64,000 nt of DNA from Raoultibacter massiliensis (GCF_900199545.1 NZ_LT962670.1:724279-788278); one strand, 5' to 3'. Shown: positions 16,450 through 25,779, counted from the first letter of the stretch. Translations and numbers: made by a program. The notes: generated by a model from the sequence alone, not told the origin.

Positions 16450-19083
16450 ATGGAATACATGAGCACTGCTGACATCCGCGAAAAATACCTGCGCTTTTTC
16501 GAGGCGAAGGGCTGCAAACGCATGCCTTCTTCCTCGCTGATCCCCGACGATCCGTCGCTTCTGCTGACGAGTGCGGGCATGGTGCAGTTCAAGCCTTACT
16601 TCCTTCAGCAAAAGCATCTTGAAGCTCCCTATGTCGGAACGACGACGGCTCAGAAGTGCGTGCGTACCAACGATATCGATATCATCGGCACTACGGGCCG
16701 CCATCTGAGCTTTTTCGAGATGCTCGGCAACTTCAGCTTCGGCGATTACTTCAAAGAGGAAATGTGCGCGTGGGCACTCGAATTCTCGACCGAGGTTTTA
16801 GGCCTTCCGGTCGAGCGCCTCTACTTCACCGTATTCACCGATGACGATGAGACCATCGAAATCTGGAAATCGCTCGGCATCCCCGAGGAGCGCATTTCGC
16901 GCTTGGGCGAAGAGGACAACTTCTGGCGCGCCGGGCCTACCGGCCCGTGCGGCCCCTGCTCCGAGCTGTATTACGACCAGGGTCCTGAATTCGGCTGCGG
17001 CAGCCCCGATTGCGCCCCCGGATGCGATTGCGACCGTTATCTTGAGTACTGGAACCTCGTGTTCACGCAATACGACGGCCAGGAGGACGGCACGCTCGTC
17101 CCGCTTCCGAAAAAGAACATCGACACCGGCATGGGCCTCGAGCGCATCGCCGCCATCATGCAGGGCGTCCAATCGAATTACGAGATCGATCTCATGCGCG
17201 ATCTTCTGGCGGTGGGCGAGCGCTTGACGGGCAAGACCTACGGCGAAAACGCCGAGGACGATCTGAGCCTGCGCATCATCGCTGACCACAGCCGATCGGT
17301 CACCTTCATGATTTCCGACGGGATCCTTCCCTCCAACGAGGGGCGCGGCTACGTGCTTCGCCGGCTTTTGCGCCGTGCGGTCATGAAGGGGCATCTGCTC
17401 GGCATCGAAGGCACGTTCCTGAACGAATACATCGACGAAGTCGTGAAGCTGATGGGCGACGTGTACCCCGAAATCGTAGAGAATCGCGAACTCACCCGTC
17501 GCGTCGTTCTTTCCGAGGAAGAGCGATTCGGCTCCACGCTGCGCCAGGGTCAAGCCTATCTCGACGAAGCGCTGTCCGAACTCGACGGCGACGTGCTGTC
17601 GGGAGAAACCGCATTCACCCTGCACGATACCTACGGATTCCCGATTGAGGTGACCGAGGAGATAACGAGCGCCCGCGGCATATCGGTGGATCTCGACGGG
17701 TTCGAGCGTTCCATGGCCGAGCAGCGCGCCCGCGCCCGCGCCAACGCCAAGGATGCCGACAAGGCATGGTCGACTTACGGCGGCGTCATGAGCGAGATTC
17801 TCGAAGAGGCGGGCCCGACCGAGTTTTTGGGCTATGCGAAAGATGCCTCCGACGTGACCGTGCTCGCGCTCGCCCAGGACGGCAAGCGCGTAAGCGAGCT
17901 TTCCGCTGGCGAATCGGGCGAGATCGTCTGCGATAAAACGCCGTTCTACGCCGAAAAGGGCGGGCAAGTCGGCGATGAGGGCACGATGGAGGCGCCGGGC
18001 GTTTCGGTGACGGTCGCCGATGCCCAGGAGCCCGAGAAGGGCCTGATCGCCCACTCGGTTACCATTGAGGAGGGCACGGTGCGCGCCGGGGATGTTCTGC
18101 ACGCGGCCATCAACGTGCCGCGCCGCGAGCGCATCCGTCGCAACCATACGGCGACCCACATCCTGCATTGGGCGCTGCGCCAGGTGCTCGGCGAGCACGT
18201 GAAACAGGCCGGCAGCTACGTTGCCCCGAACAGGCTTCGCTTCGACTTCACGCATTTCGAGGGCATGACCGCCGAGCAGATCGCCGAGGTGGAGCGCTTG
18301 TCCAACGAAAAGATCATGGAAAACCACGCCGTGCGCGCATACGAGACCTCGATCACGTCGGCACGCGAGGCGGGCGTCATCGCGTTGTTCGGCGAGAAGT
18401 ACGGCGAATTCGTGCGCGTGCTCGATATCGAGGGCGTCTCGCAGGAGCTATGCGGCGGCACCCACGTGTCCGCCACGAGCGAGATCGGCTTCGTGAAGGT
18501 GACAAGCGAATCGAGCGTGGGCGCGAATCTGCGACGCATCGAGGCGGTGACGAGCTTCGACGCCTTGGCGTACATGAACAAGGTGGAAGGCGAGCTCAAG
18601 GAAACCGCCGCCGAACTCAAGGTTCCGATATTCGATGTGAGCGAACGCACCGCCGCTAACCTTAAGACGATGAAGGAGCTTGCCGACAAGCGCAAGCATA
18701 ACAAGCAGGCCGCGACTAACGGCGAAGTGCTCGCAGTGCTCGAAAACGTACTCGACGCCGGCTATCCGTTGGTCGTTGCCAACATGGGCACCGTCGATGC
18801 CGGCGGGTTGCGCAATGCGTGGGATATCATCCGCGCTCGCATGGCCGCGCCGGGGGCCGTCGTTTTGGCCGCCGATAACGACGGCACGCCGATCCTGCTC
18901 GCGGCGGGAACGCCCGAAGCGGTGGACGCCGGGTTCGATGCCGGCGCCGTCATCAAGGCGATATCGCCCGCCATCAAGGGCGGCGGCGGCGGGAAGGCCG
19001 CTATGGCGCAGGCAGGCGGAAAAGACGTCGCTGGGCTCGACGAGGCGCTTGACAAGGCCCGCGCCTTGCTGGTCAAGGCGTAA
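16450..19083 (+). CDS. alaS: Alanine-tRNA ligase
   Basis: Class II aminoacyl-tRNA synthetase that charges tRNA-Ala, 877 residues, full length. The catalytic part starts with MSSLIPDDPSLLLTSAGM-like motif 1 (here SSSLIPDDPSLLLTSAGM). The editing domain has the zinc-binding HTATH at 566-570 and CGGTH at 668-672. The C-terminal DHHA1 domain ends in the glycine-rich GGGGKAAMAQAGG. ATG 16450 is followed by a second ATG at 16459, which is also possible. Together with ruvX and mltG it starts a conserved housekeeping string. Confidence 0.97.
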   Translation: MEYMSTADIREKYLRFFEAKGCKRMPSSSLIPDDPSLLLTSAGMVQFKPYFLQQKHLEAPYVGTTTAQKCVRTNDIDIIGTTGRHLSFFEMLGNFSFGDYFKEEMCAWALEFSTEVLGLPVERLYFTVFTDDDETIEIWKSLGIPEERISRLGEEDNFWRAGPTGPCGPCSELYYDQGPEFGCGSPDCAPGCDCDRYLEYWNLVFTQYDGQEDGTLVPLPKKNIDTGMGLERIAAIMQGVQSNYEIDLMRDLLAVGERLTGKTYGENAEDDLSLRIIADHSRSVTFMISDGILPSNEGRGYVLRRLLRRAVMKGHLLGIEGTFLNEYIDEVVKLMGDVYPEIVENRELTRRVVLSEEERFGSTLRQGQAYLDEALSELDGDVLSGETAFTLHDTYGFPIEVTEEITSARGISVDLDGFERSMAEQRARARANAKDADKAWSTYGGVMSEILEEAGPTEFLGYAKDASDVTVLALAQDGKRVSELSAGESGEIVCDKTPFYAEKGGQVGDEGTMEAPGVSVTVADAQEPEKGLIAHSVTIEEGTVRAGDVLHAAINVPRRERIRRNHTATHILHWALRQVLGEHVKQAGSYVAPNRLRFDFTHFEGMTAEQIAEVERLSNEKIMENHAVRAYETSITSAREAGVIALFGEKYGEFVRVLDIEGVSQELCGGTHVSATSEIGFVKVTSESSVGANLRRIEAVTSFDALAYMNKVEGELKETAAELKVPIFDVSERTAANLKTMKELADKRKHNKQAATNGEVLAVLENVLDAGYPLVVANMGTVDAGGLRNAWDIIRARMAAPGAVVLAADNDGTPILLAAGTPEAVDAGFDAGAVIKAISPAIKGGGGGKAAMAQAGGKDVAGLDEALDKARALLVKA

Positions 19084-19103
19084 GAGGACGGTTTCCGAAC
19101 GCG

Positions 19104-19517
19104 ATGAGGGTCATGGCGCTTGATATCGGGCAGGTGCGCATCGGCGTGGCCATCAGCGATCCAGCTGAGAAGGTTGCCACGCCCGTTGCGGTGCTGCCCG
19201 CAGCCGAAGTCGTCGGCTATGCGACGCCGTTTCGCCGCCTGCTCGAAGATTGGGAGCCCGAGCTGTTCGTGTGCGGATTGCCCTATACGATGGGCGCCCA
19301 AGAGGGCCCGCAGGCGAAGGGCATAAAGGCCACGGCCGAGAAAATCACCGATGCAACGGGCATTCCCCACGTGTTCGCCGACGAGCGGCTAAGTTCGAAG
19401 GAAGCCAAACGGAGTTTGCGTGAAAAGGGTTTAGGCGAACGGGAAATGCGCGGAAAAGTGGATATGATAGCTGCGAGCTTATTCCTCCAAGCATGGCTCG
19501 ATGCTCGCCGTGCTTAA
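19104..19517 (+). CDS. ruvX: Holliday-junction resolvase-like RuvX (YqgF)
   Basis: RNase H-fold nuclease family protein of 137 residues, involved in rRNA maturation or recombination in other bacteria. The N-terminal ALDIGQVRIGVAISDP holds the first catalytic Asp; FADERLSSKEA and the late KVDMIAASLFLQAWLD hold the remaining acidic residues. It follows alaS by 20 bases and precedes mltG, an order common in Gram-positives. A second ATG at 19113 could serve as the start. Confidence 0.93.
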   Translation: MRVMALDIGQVRIGVAISDPAEKVATPVAVLPAAEVVGYATPFRRLLEDWEPELFVCGLPYTMGAQEGPQAKGIKATAEKITDATGIPHVFADERLSSKEAKRSLREKGLGEREMRGKVDMIAASLFLQAWLDARRA

Positions 19518-19559
19518 GGCGCGCCCTTCCGGCGCTTTAGCCCAATAGAAAGGTTTTCG

Positions 19560-20711
19560 ATGACCCCTCGTAAACAGGTCACGTATTCGAGCCGTCCGAA
19601 CCATGCTGCACGCGCGGCGCATCGGGCGGGCGAACGCCAGTTCAAGACCTATGACACGAGCCACATTCGCCCCAAAAAGAGCAAGGCTCCCATCGTGTTC
19701 GCCATCATCCTCGCCATCATTGTGATCGGCGGACTGGGCTGGGGCGGCTATACGCTGTTCACCAGCTGCTCCGCTTCCCAAACGGCGGCCGAGACGCTTG
19801 CCGAGGGCGAAAGCGTTACGGTGACGATTCCCGAAGGCTCGGGTGCGCGCACCATTGCCGAGCTTTTGCTGGATAACAAGGTCATCGGCGATTCCACCGA
19901 ATTCGTGAACCGCGTTACCGAGGGCGGGCATGATTCCGCTCTCAAGCCCGGCACCTATACGTTTACCGGGCCCCTCACGCTCGACGAGGTGATCGGGCAG
20001 TTGGTGGGCGGGCCGAACGCAAACGGCGTATCGCTGACGATTCCCGAGGGGTATACCATTGCGCGCACGGCCGAGGCCGTTGCCGAGGCGACGGGCGGTT
20101 CGGTGAGCGCCGAGGACTTCACGGCCGCTGCGAACAATGCGACGGCATATGAGGCCGATTACCCGTTCGTGGCGGGCGCCTACAACGGCTCGCTCGAGGG
20201 ATTCCTGTTCCCCAAGACATACCCGATCGAGGGGGATGCGACGGCTGATTCGATCATTCGTCAGATGCTTTCCCAGTACCAGACCGAGGTCGCTTCACTC
20301 GATTATTCGCATGCGGAAGAAGCCGGCTTGTCTGAATACGACGTTCTCAAGCTCGCGTCCATCATCGAGAAGGAGGCGGCGGCCGATAACCGCGCAACGG
20401 TTTCGTCCGTGTTCTACAACCGCCTTGCGATCGACATGCCGCTGCAGTCCGATGCCACTACCGCCTACGAGGTGGGCAGGGAACCGACGGCCGACGATGT
20501 GGCGACCGACGGCCCGTTCAACACGTACACGAACAACGGGCTCACTCCATCGCCCATTTGCTCGCCCGGGCTCGAGAGCATCCAGGCTGCGCTTGCTCCC
20601 GAAACGACGAATTACCTGTACTTCTACTTCGTGCCCAACGATTCGGGCGGGTTGGATTACTACTTCAGCGAAACCTACGACGAGCATCTTGCCGCTATCG
20701 CCGGCGCGTAG
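19560..20711 (+). CDS. mltG: Endolytic murein transglycosylase MltG
   Basis: Membrane-anchored transglycosylase of 383 residues that terminates glycan strands. A basic cytoplasmic N-terminus is followed by one helix at about 43-63. A LysM-like part (VTVTIPEGSGARTIAELL) comes next. The catalytic YceG domain contains ASIIEKEAAADNRATVSSVF with the active-site Glu, and PLQSDATTAYEVG. GAAAGG at 19548-19553 precedes ATG 19560. Confidence 0.93.
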   Translation: MTPRKQVTYSSRPNHAARAAHRAGERQFKTYDTSHIRPKKSKAPIVFAIILAIIVIGGLGWGGYTLFTSCSASQTAAETLAEGESVTVTIPEGSGARTIAELLLDNKVIGDSTEFVNRVTEGGHDSALKPGTYTFTGPLTLDEVIGQLVGGPNANGVSLTIPEGYTIARTAEAVAEATGGSVSAEDFTAAANNATAYEADYPFVAGAYNGSLEGFLFPKTYPIEGDATADSIIRQMLSQYQTEVASLDYSHAEEAGLSEYDVLKLASIIEKEAAADNRATVSSVFYNRLAIDMPLQSDATTAYEVGREPTADDVATDGPFNTYTNNGLTPSPICSPGLESIQAALAPETTNYLYFYFVPNDSGGLDYYFSETYDEHLAAIAGA

Positions 20712-20738
20712 GCTCTGCGGCGGATTCGGCGGTTGTCC

Positions 20739-21299
20739 ATGTCCTTTGTCGAGCCTGAAAGGTACTTCTCCCGCATCTCGATGATCGATATCCAAAAGGA
20801 TATCCTCGATGCGGGGTTTACCCATGTGCTGCTTGATATCGACAATACGATTCTCACGCGAGATACGCACGAGGTTCCGCGCGACGTGTCGTTTTGGCTG
20901 TCGAAGGCGCGCAGTGCCGGACTGACGTTTTGCCTGGTGTCGAACAACTGGCACGAAGGCGTCTACGATTTGGCCCGGCGGCTCGATCTTCCCATCGTCG
21001 CCAAGGCGGTGAAGCCTTTGCCGCCTGCGTTCCTCGTTGCCCTTCGCAAGATCGGCGCGAAGCGCAAGACCACGGTTATGATCGGCGATCAGCTGATCAC
21101 CGATGTGCTCGGGGCGCATTTCCTCGGCATGACGGCTTACATGCTGCAGCCGCTTGTCGAGCAGGACCTCAAGCACACGCTGCTGCTTCGCAACGTCGAG
21201 CGGGCGTTCATGGGCGATCGCGAGCCCGAAGGCGCCTCGGTGCAGGCTGCAGAAGAGCTGTCTGACGAGTCGAGCGCACAGGCGATTAACCAAGGATAG
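20739..21299 (+). CDS. YqeG-family HAD phosphatase
   Basis: Cytoplasmic HAD-superfamily protein of 186 residues. Motif I LLDIDNTI, motif II LVSNN, and the later VMIGDQLITDV are clear. The family resembles phosphatidylglycerophosphatase GEP4 and may dephosphorylate lipid or nucleotide substrates; the substrate is not known. ATG 20739 is preferred to the TTG at 20733, though neither has a strong ribosome site. The last 20 residues are acidic and variable. It is followed by aroE after 15 bases, an association seen in Firmicutes. Confidence 0.87.
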   Translation: MSFVEPERYFSRISMIDIQKDILDAGFTHVLLDIDNTILTRDTHEVPRDVSFWLSKARSAGLTFCLVSNNWHEGVYDLARRLDLPIVAKAVKPLPPAFLVALRKIGAKRKTTVMIGDQLITDVLGAHFLGMTAYMLQPLVEQDLKHTLLLRNVERAFMGDREPEGASVQAAEELSDESSAQAINQG

Positions 21300-21314
21300 G
21301 GCGAAAGGATCGCT

Positions 21315-22238
21315 ATGGGCGAGAACCTGTATCTGCTCGGTCATCCGATCGGGCATTCGAAATCTCCGATCATGTACAACGCACTGTACGAAAAGCTCGG
21401 ATTGCCGTGGGCCTACGAGCCGATGGACTGCGTCGATGCCGACGAAGCGCGCGCATTTCTCGACGCGCGGGAATTTTTCAGCATCAACATCACAACGCCC
21501 TACAAGCCCCTCGCGTTCGAGGCGGCAACCGTGCGCGCCGCTACGGCGAAGCTTGCGCGCGGAGCTAACGTGCTCGTGCAGAAGAACGGCGCGCTTATCG
21601 CCTACAACGTCGATGGCGAGGGGTGCGTGGATTACCTGGAGCGGGCCGGGGTTCGCTTCGCGGGCAGCCAGGTGGTCGTGTGCGGCACGGGTCCGACGGC
21701 TCTCTCGATCCTGCATGCCTGCGCCCTTGCGGGGGCCAAACGGGTTGTGCTCGTGGGCCGCGACAAGGAGCGGGCGCGCGCGACTCTCGAGGCGTATGTC
21801 GAGCAATACCGGACGCTCGCTTTCGCGACCGTCGATCCGCCGGCTGCGCGCGAGGGGCGGCTGAGCTTTCGCGCAGCCTACGAACAGGTTGATTTCGCTT
21901 TCGGGGGCTACGCTTCGGCGACACAGGTTTTTTCGGCGGCGGATGTTGTCATCAATGCAACGCCGCTCGGCATGACCGAGGGCGATCCTGCGCCGTTCGA
22001 TACCGCCTTGCTCCGTGGGGGGCAGACTGTGTTCGATGCGGTGTACGGGCATGGAACCACGGCGCTTGTCGCGGGTGCGCAAAAAGCCGGGTGCGCCGTG
22101 TTCGACGGGCAGGGCATGCTCGTCGCGCAGGCGGTCGCCACGGCGGTCATGCTTCTGGAAATCGCGGGGGTGGAAACCGGTCTATCGCGTGAAGAGATGT
22201 TCGACATCATGGCCGACGCCGCGGGATTCGCTCTGTAG
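21315..22238 (+). CDS. aroE: Shikimate dehydrogenase
   Basis: NADPH-dependent reduction of 3-dehydroshikimate, fourth step of the chorismate pathway, 307 residues. GHPIGHSKSPIMYN binds substrate. NITTPYK holds the catalytic Lys and NVDGEG the partner Asp. The nucleotide-binding loop reads GTGPTALS instead of the common GAGGAARA, a mild deviation. The N-terminal domain and C-terminal Rossmann part are both complete. GAAAGGA at 21303-21309 precedes ATG 21315. Confidence 0.92.
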   Translation: MGENLYLLGHPIGHSKSPIMYNALYEKLGLPWAYEPMDCVDADEARAFLDAREFFSINITTPYKPLAFEAATVRAATAKLARGANVLVQKNGALIAYNVDGEGCVDYLERAGVRFAGSQVVVCGTGPTALSILHACALAGAKRVVLVGRDKERARATLEAYVEQYRTLAFATVDPPAAREGRLSFRAAYEQVDFAFGGYASATQVFSAADVVINATPLGMTEGDPAPFDTALLRGGQTVFDAVYGHGTTALVAGAQKAGCAVFDGQGMLVAQAVATAVMLLEIAGVETGLSREEMFDIMADAAGFAL

Positions 22239-22316
22239 CGGTATAATCACCTTCGAAAGAACGCCGATCGGCGTCAAGGCGACCTGCATGATCGGGACCG
22301 AAGCCAGGAGAAGCAT

Positions 22317-23489
22317 ATGCACTACATTACAGCGGGAGAGAGCCATGGTCCGGCACTGACGGCTATCGTCGATGGCGTGCCGGCGGGATTGAAGGTATCG
22401 CTTCGCCAAATCGATAGCGACCTCGCACGGCGCCAGTCGGGTTACGGACGCGGCGGCAGGCAGGCTATCGAGAAGGACCACGCCGAAATACTGTCCGGCG
22501 TGCGTTTCGGAAAAACGCTCGGGACCCCCATTGCGCTGCAGATCAGAAACAGGGATTGGGAGAATTGGACCGAGCGGATGGCTCCGTTCGGCGACGTGCC
22601 CGACGAACTGGTGCGCGAGGTGACGCCGCGTCCGGGCCATGCCGATCTGGTGGGCGCGCTCAAGACGAACACCGACGACTGCCGCAACATCCTCGAGCGC
22701 GCGAGCGCCCGTGAGACGGCGGCGCGCGTTGCCGCTGCGGGAATCGCCCGCGAGTTTCTCGCTGATCTGGGGGTGGAGATATTCTCGTACGTTACGCGCA
22801 TCGGTTCGGCAAGGTTCGTCGAGGACGAGCCGATGCTTGCCGCCCCCGACTACAAGCCGCTCGACATCGAGATGAGCGATGTGCGTTGCCCCGACGAAGA
22901 GGCGAGCGAAGCCATGAAGGCCGCCATCGATGCCGCGCGCGACGCGGGCGAGAGCCTTGGCGGCACGTTCCGCGTCGTTGTTCTAGGCCTTCTGCCGGGT
23001 ATCGGGGGCTATGCGACGCCTTCGGAGCGCCTGACTTCGCGCATCGGAGCCGCACTGTTTTCCATCCCCGCCATCAAGGGCGTCGAATTCGGCAAAGGCT
23101 TCGCCACGGCATCCGAGGTGGGCTCGCGAGTGCACGATCCCATCATCCAATCTTCGAAGGACGGGTTCTCTCGTTCGAGCAACAACGCGGGCGGTCTCGA
23201 AGGCGGCATGACGACGGGCATGCCCCTCATCGTAACGGCGGCTATGAAGCCGATCCCCACGCTTGCGAATCCGCTCACGACCGTCAACATGGACACGCTC
23301 GAGGTCGAGGAGGCCTCGAAGGAGCGCAGCGACGTGTGCGCCGTTCCCGCCTGTGCGGTTGTGGCCGAAAGCGAAGTGGCGTTTGTGCTCGCCAACGCCT
23401 ATCTCGAGCGGTTCGGCGATGCGAACATGACTGACATCAGGGCGGCGGTCAAAGCGTATCGCCAGCGCATCAAGACCATGTCGCGGTAG
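22317..23489 (+). CDS. aroC: Chorismate synthase
   Basis: FMN-dependent last step to chorismate, 390 residues, normal length. The start HYITAGESHG, the block RRQSGYGRGGRQAIEKD, and the late NAGGLEGGMTTGMPL match the three family signatures. AGGAGAAGC precedes ATG 22317. Only 12 bases separate it from aroK, so the two are co-transcribed. Confidence 0.96.
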   Translation: MHYITAGESHGPALTAIVDGVPAGLKVSLRQIDSDLARRQSGYGRGGRQAIEKDHAEILSGVRFGKTLGTPIALQIRNRDWENWTERMAPFGDVPDELVREVTPRPGHADLVGALKTNTDDCRNILERASARETAARVAAAGIAREFLADLGVEIFSYVTRIGSARFVEDEPMLAAPDYKPLDIEMSDVRCPDEEASEAMKAAIDAARDAGESLGGTFRVVVLGLLPGIGGYATPSERLTSRIGAALFSIPAIKGVEFGKGFATASEVGSRVHDPIIQSSKDGFSRSSNNAGGLEGGMTTGMPLIVTAAMKPIPTLANPLTTVNMDTLEVEEASKERSDVCAVPACAVVAESEVAFVLANAYLERFGDANMTDIRAAVKAYRQRIKTMSR

Positions 23490-23501
23490 GCGGATACCCG
23501 C

Positions 23502-24218
23502 ATGGCGAACAAGAGGCAACAGCGTCCGATCCATCAAGGGCCGCCTTCCGACCGAGGCAACGCGCAGGGCCCGCAAGGCAAAGGTTCGCCTGTTCAGACG
23601 GGCAAGCCGAACCGCCAAGCTCCGAGCCCGAAGGCTCAGGCGGGGCGCCCCAAGCAACGTACGCAGCCGGCGCAGAGGCCTCCCTGCACTCTTGGACGAC
23701 CCGTGTTCTTCGTCGGTTTCATGGGCGCGGGCAAGACCTCGGTTTCGCGCCGTCTTGCGCGGATGTGCCGCATCTCGTCGATCGACCTCGATACTTATAT
23801 CGAGAGGCGGGAGGACAAGAAGGTCAAAGAGATTTTCGCAGCGGTGGGCGAGGGGGGATTTCGCGCGATGGAAACAGAAGTGCTTCGCGAATTCACAGCT
23901 GCTGAACCCGCGCTGGTATCATGCGGCGGCGGCATCGTGAAAGCCGCTGAGAACCGCGAAATTCTCAAGCGCGGCGGATTCGTCGTGTACCTCAAGGTTT
24001 CCGCTGACGAGGCCCAGAGCCGCATCAGCGACCTTTCAACGCGCCCGCTGTTCAACGATCTGGCGCAGGCGCGCAAGACCAATGAGGAAAGGCTGCCCTT
24101 ATACGAAGAAGTAGCCGATGTCGTGATCGACACGGCAGGCAAGAGCGTGGGCAGAATCGCCGCCGAAGTAAGAGACGTGTTGAAGAAAGAGGGAATCTTG
24201 TGGCAGTCGCACGAATAG
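23502..24218 (+). CDS. aroK: Shikimate kinase with a disordered N-terminal extension
   Basis: ATP-dependent phosphorylation of shikimate. The kinase core of about 170 residues begins near residue 66 with Walker A GFMGAGKTS. It also has the substrate-binding DLDTYIE and SCGGGIV motifs and the lid TRPLFND. The first 65 residues are rich in Gln, Pro, Gly and Lys with no predicted structure, which makes the chain 238 residues long against about 170 for the family. The extension has no internal ATG, and the upstream start at 23502 directly follows aroC. Its 3' end overlaps aroB by 19 bases. Confidence 0.93.
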   Translation: MANKRQQRPIHQGPPSDRGNAQGPQGKGSPVQTGKPNRQAPSPKAQAGRPKQRTQPAQRPPCTLGRPVFFVGFMGAGKTSVSRRLARMCRISSIDLDTYIERREDKKVKEIFAAVGEGGFRAMETEVLREFTAAEPALVSCGGGIVKAAENREILKRGGFVVYLKVSADEAQSRISDLSTRPLFNDLAQARKTNEERLPLYEEVADVVIDTAGKSVGRIAAEVRDVLKKEGILWQSHE

Positions 24219-25318
24219 TGGTCAACATCGCCAATGCCCCGAGCTACGACGTTCGCATAGGCGGCAACCTTGTCGAAAAGCTCGGCGGCTACCTGAGGGA
24301 GGTCAACCAGTCGGATACCGCCCTTGTCATCACCGATGAAAATGTCGGACCGCTCTACCTCGCCGCCGCGAAGGCGTCGCTTGTCGATGCGGGATACCGT
24401 ACGCTTGACATCACCGTTCCGGCAGGCGAGGGGTCGAAGTCCGTTGCGGTTTCGAGCGAGATCTGGACGGCTATGGCCGACCTCAAGCTCGGGCGCGACG
24501 TGCTCGTCGTGGCGCTCGGCGGCGGCGTGGTAGGCGATCTTGCCGGATTCGTTGCGGCGACCTACATGCGCGGAGTCGCGTTCGCCCAGGTGCCGACAAC
24601 GCTGCTCGCGATGGTGGATTCTTCGGTGGGCGGGAAAACGGGGATCAACCTCGAACAGGGAAAGAACCTGGTCGGATCGTTCAAACAGCCGATTCAGGTG
24701 TGTGCAAGCGCCTCGGTGCTCGCCACGCTTCCCGAACGCGAATGGGCGTGCGGGTGCGCTGAGATCGCCAAATCGGCGGTTATCGACTCCGACGAGTTCT
24801 TCTTCTGGCTTACCGATGCGGCGGAGGCGCTTGCTGCACGCGACGAGGGCGTGGTTGCCGAAGCAATCGCTCGCTCGGTCGTGTTCAAGGCGAACGTGGT
24901 TGCCGAAGACGAAACGGAAAGCAGGGGCGTGCGCGAATGCCTCAACTACGGGCATACGCTCGGTCACGCCATCGAGGCGCTTGCCGGGTTCGGCGCGTTC
25001 TCGCATGGCGCGGCCGTGGCCGAGGGCATGCGGTTCGCCGCGCGGCTCGGCGCGGCTTGCGTCGGCACTCCGACCGATCTGATCTTCGCGCAAGACGAAC
25101 TGCTTGACGCGCTTGGGCTGCCTTCGCTCGACTGGTCGGCAAAGCCCGAAGAACTGCTTGCAGCTATGAAGGGCGACAAGAAGGTGCGCGGCGGACATCT
25201 GCGCTTCGTGCTTCCGCGAGAAGTGGGGCTGTGGGAAGTGGTCGAGGTCGATGACGAAACGGTGCTCGAGCATCTTGGCGCCTGGGTCCGCTCGAAGGAG
25301 ACGCAGATCGTGCAGTAA
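24200..25318 (+). CDS. aroB: 3-dehydroquinate synthase
   Basis: NAD- and metal-dependent second step of the shikimate pathway, 372 residues. The NAD-binding loop ALGGGVVGDLAGFVAATYMRG is intact. VPTTLLAMVDSSVGGKTGIN and the metal-binding His in NYGHTLGHAIE are present. GTG 24200 starts within aroK, with GAAAGAGGGA at 24185-24194 as ribosome site; this implies coupling. It ends the first aro cluster. A gap of about 460 bases with repeats follows before aroQ. Confidence 0.95.
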   Translation: MAVARIVVNIANAPSYDVRIGGNLVEKLGGYLREVNQSDTALVITDENVGPLYLAAAKASLVDAGYRTLDITVPAGEGSKSVAVSSEIWTAMADLKLGRDVLVVALGGGVVGDLAGFVAATYMRGVAFAQVPTTLLAMVDSSVGGKTGINLEQGKNLVGSFKQPIQVCASASVLATLPEREWACGCAEIAKSAVIDSDEFFFWLTDAAEALAARDEGVVAEAIARSVVFKANVVAEDETESRGVRECLNYGHTLGHAIEALAGFGAFSHGAAVAEGMRFAARLGAACVGTPTDLIFAQDELLDALGLPSLDWSAKPEELLAAMKGDKKVRGGHLRFVLPREVGLWEVVEVDDETVLEHLGAWVRSKETQIVQ

Positions 25319-25374
25319 CGCATCGATCTTGCCCTGCTTCCGGTCGGGCCAAGCGCTGCCTCTGGATGCCATCT

Positions 25375-25472
25375 CCGAAGCGCTACCCCGAAGGGCGGCT
25401 CTCGAAGGGCGGCTCCCAAAAGGCCGTCTCCGAAGTGCCATCCCAAAGGGCTCCTCCCAAAGGGCCGCCTCT
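25375..25472. repeat. Degenerate 14-bp tandem repeat
   Basis: About seven units with the consensus CGAAGGGCNGCTCC follow each other. Two consecutive units at 25389-25402 and 25403-25416 differ at one base, and the later units drift to CAAAGGGC. It lies directly after aroB and before the inverted 27-bp element. Confidence 0.65.
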
Positions 25473-25475
25473 GAA

Positions 25476-25657
25476 ATGCACGCTTTTGCCCGAAATGTTG
25501 CGTTTTTTCGGTTTCGCGGGCTGGCCGGCGACCCTCAAGGCGGGAATCGCGGAAACGGCGAATTGCTGAAAGCGATTGACCTGGTTTTATGCCGAGCATG
25601 AGTGCGGGCGGTTTTGTCAGCGCGCTTCGGAGCGCAACATTTCGAGCAAAAGCGTGC
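25476..25657. repeat. 27-bp element as an inverted pair (locus 1)
   Basis: The 27 bases at 25476-25502 and 25631-25657 are reverse complements with one mismatch. A spacer of 128 bases lies between them and has no recognised gene. The same element, slightly diverged, forms another inverted pair at 52113-52276. The gap between aroB and aroQ holds no supported coding sequence apart from this. Confidence 0.75.
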
Positions 25658-25710
25658 ATCTTACGCGCCGCCCTGCATCCGTAGCGGCGCGTAAGATTCT
25701 TCGTGATATA
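25658..25710 (+). promoter_or_regulatory. Promoter of aroQ with an 11-bp inverted repeat
   Basis: CTTACGCGCCG (25658-25668) and its perfect complement at 25683-25693 form a hairpin or an operator. An extended -10 TGATATACT follows at 25702-25710. Transcription would start near 25717, about 60 bases before the aroQ start, giving aroQ, pepP and efp their own promoter. Confidence 0.55.
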
Positions 25711-25779
25711 CTCGCCCGTGCCGGTGCGTGGCGGGCTGCGGCAGGCTGTTGTTGCGATCGAGATGCAAAGGAGTTTCTG

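Noticed and set aside
14965-16704. Minus-strand open frame of 579 codons over the AI-2E-family gene
   Set aside because: Rich in His, Arg and Asp without domains; antisense to a well-supported membrane protein.
25375-25657. CRISPR-like array
   Set aside because: Units are 14 bases and contiguous without spacers, and the 27-bp copies are inverted; no cas genes are present.
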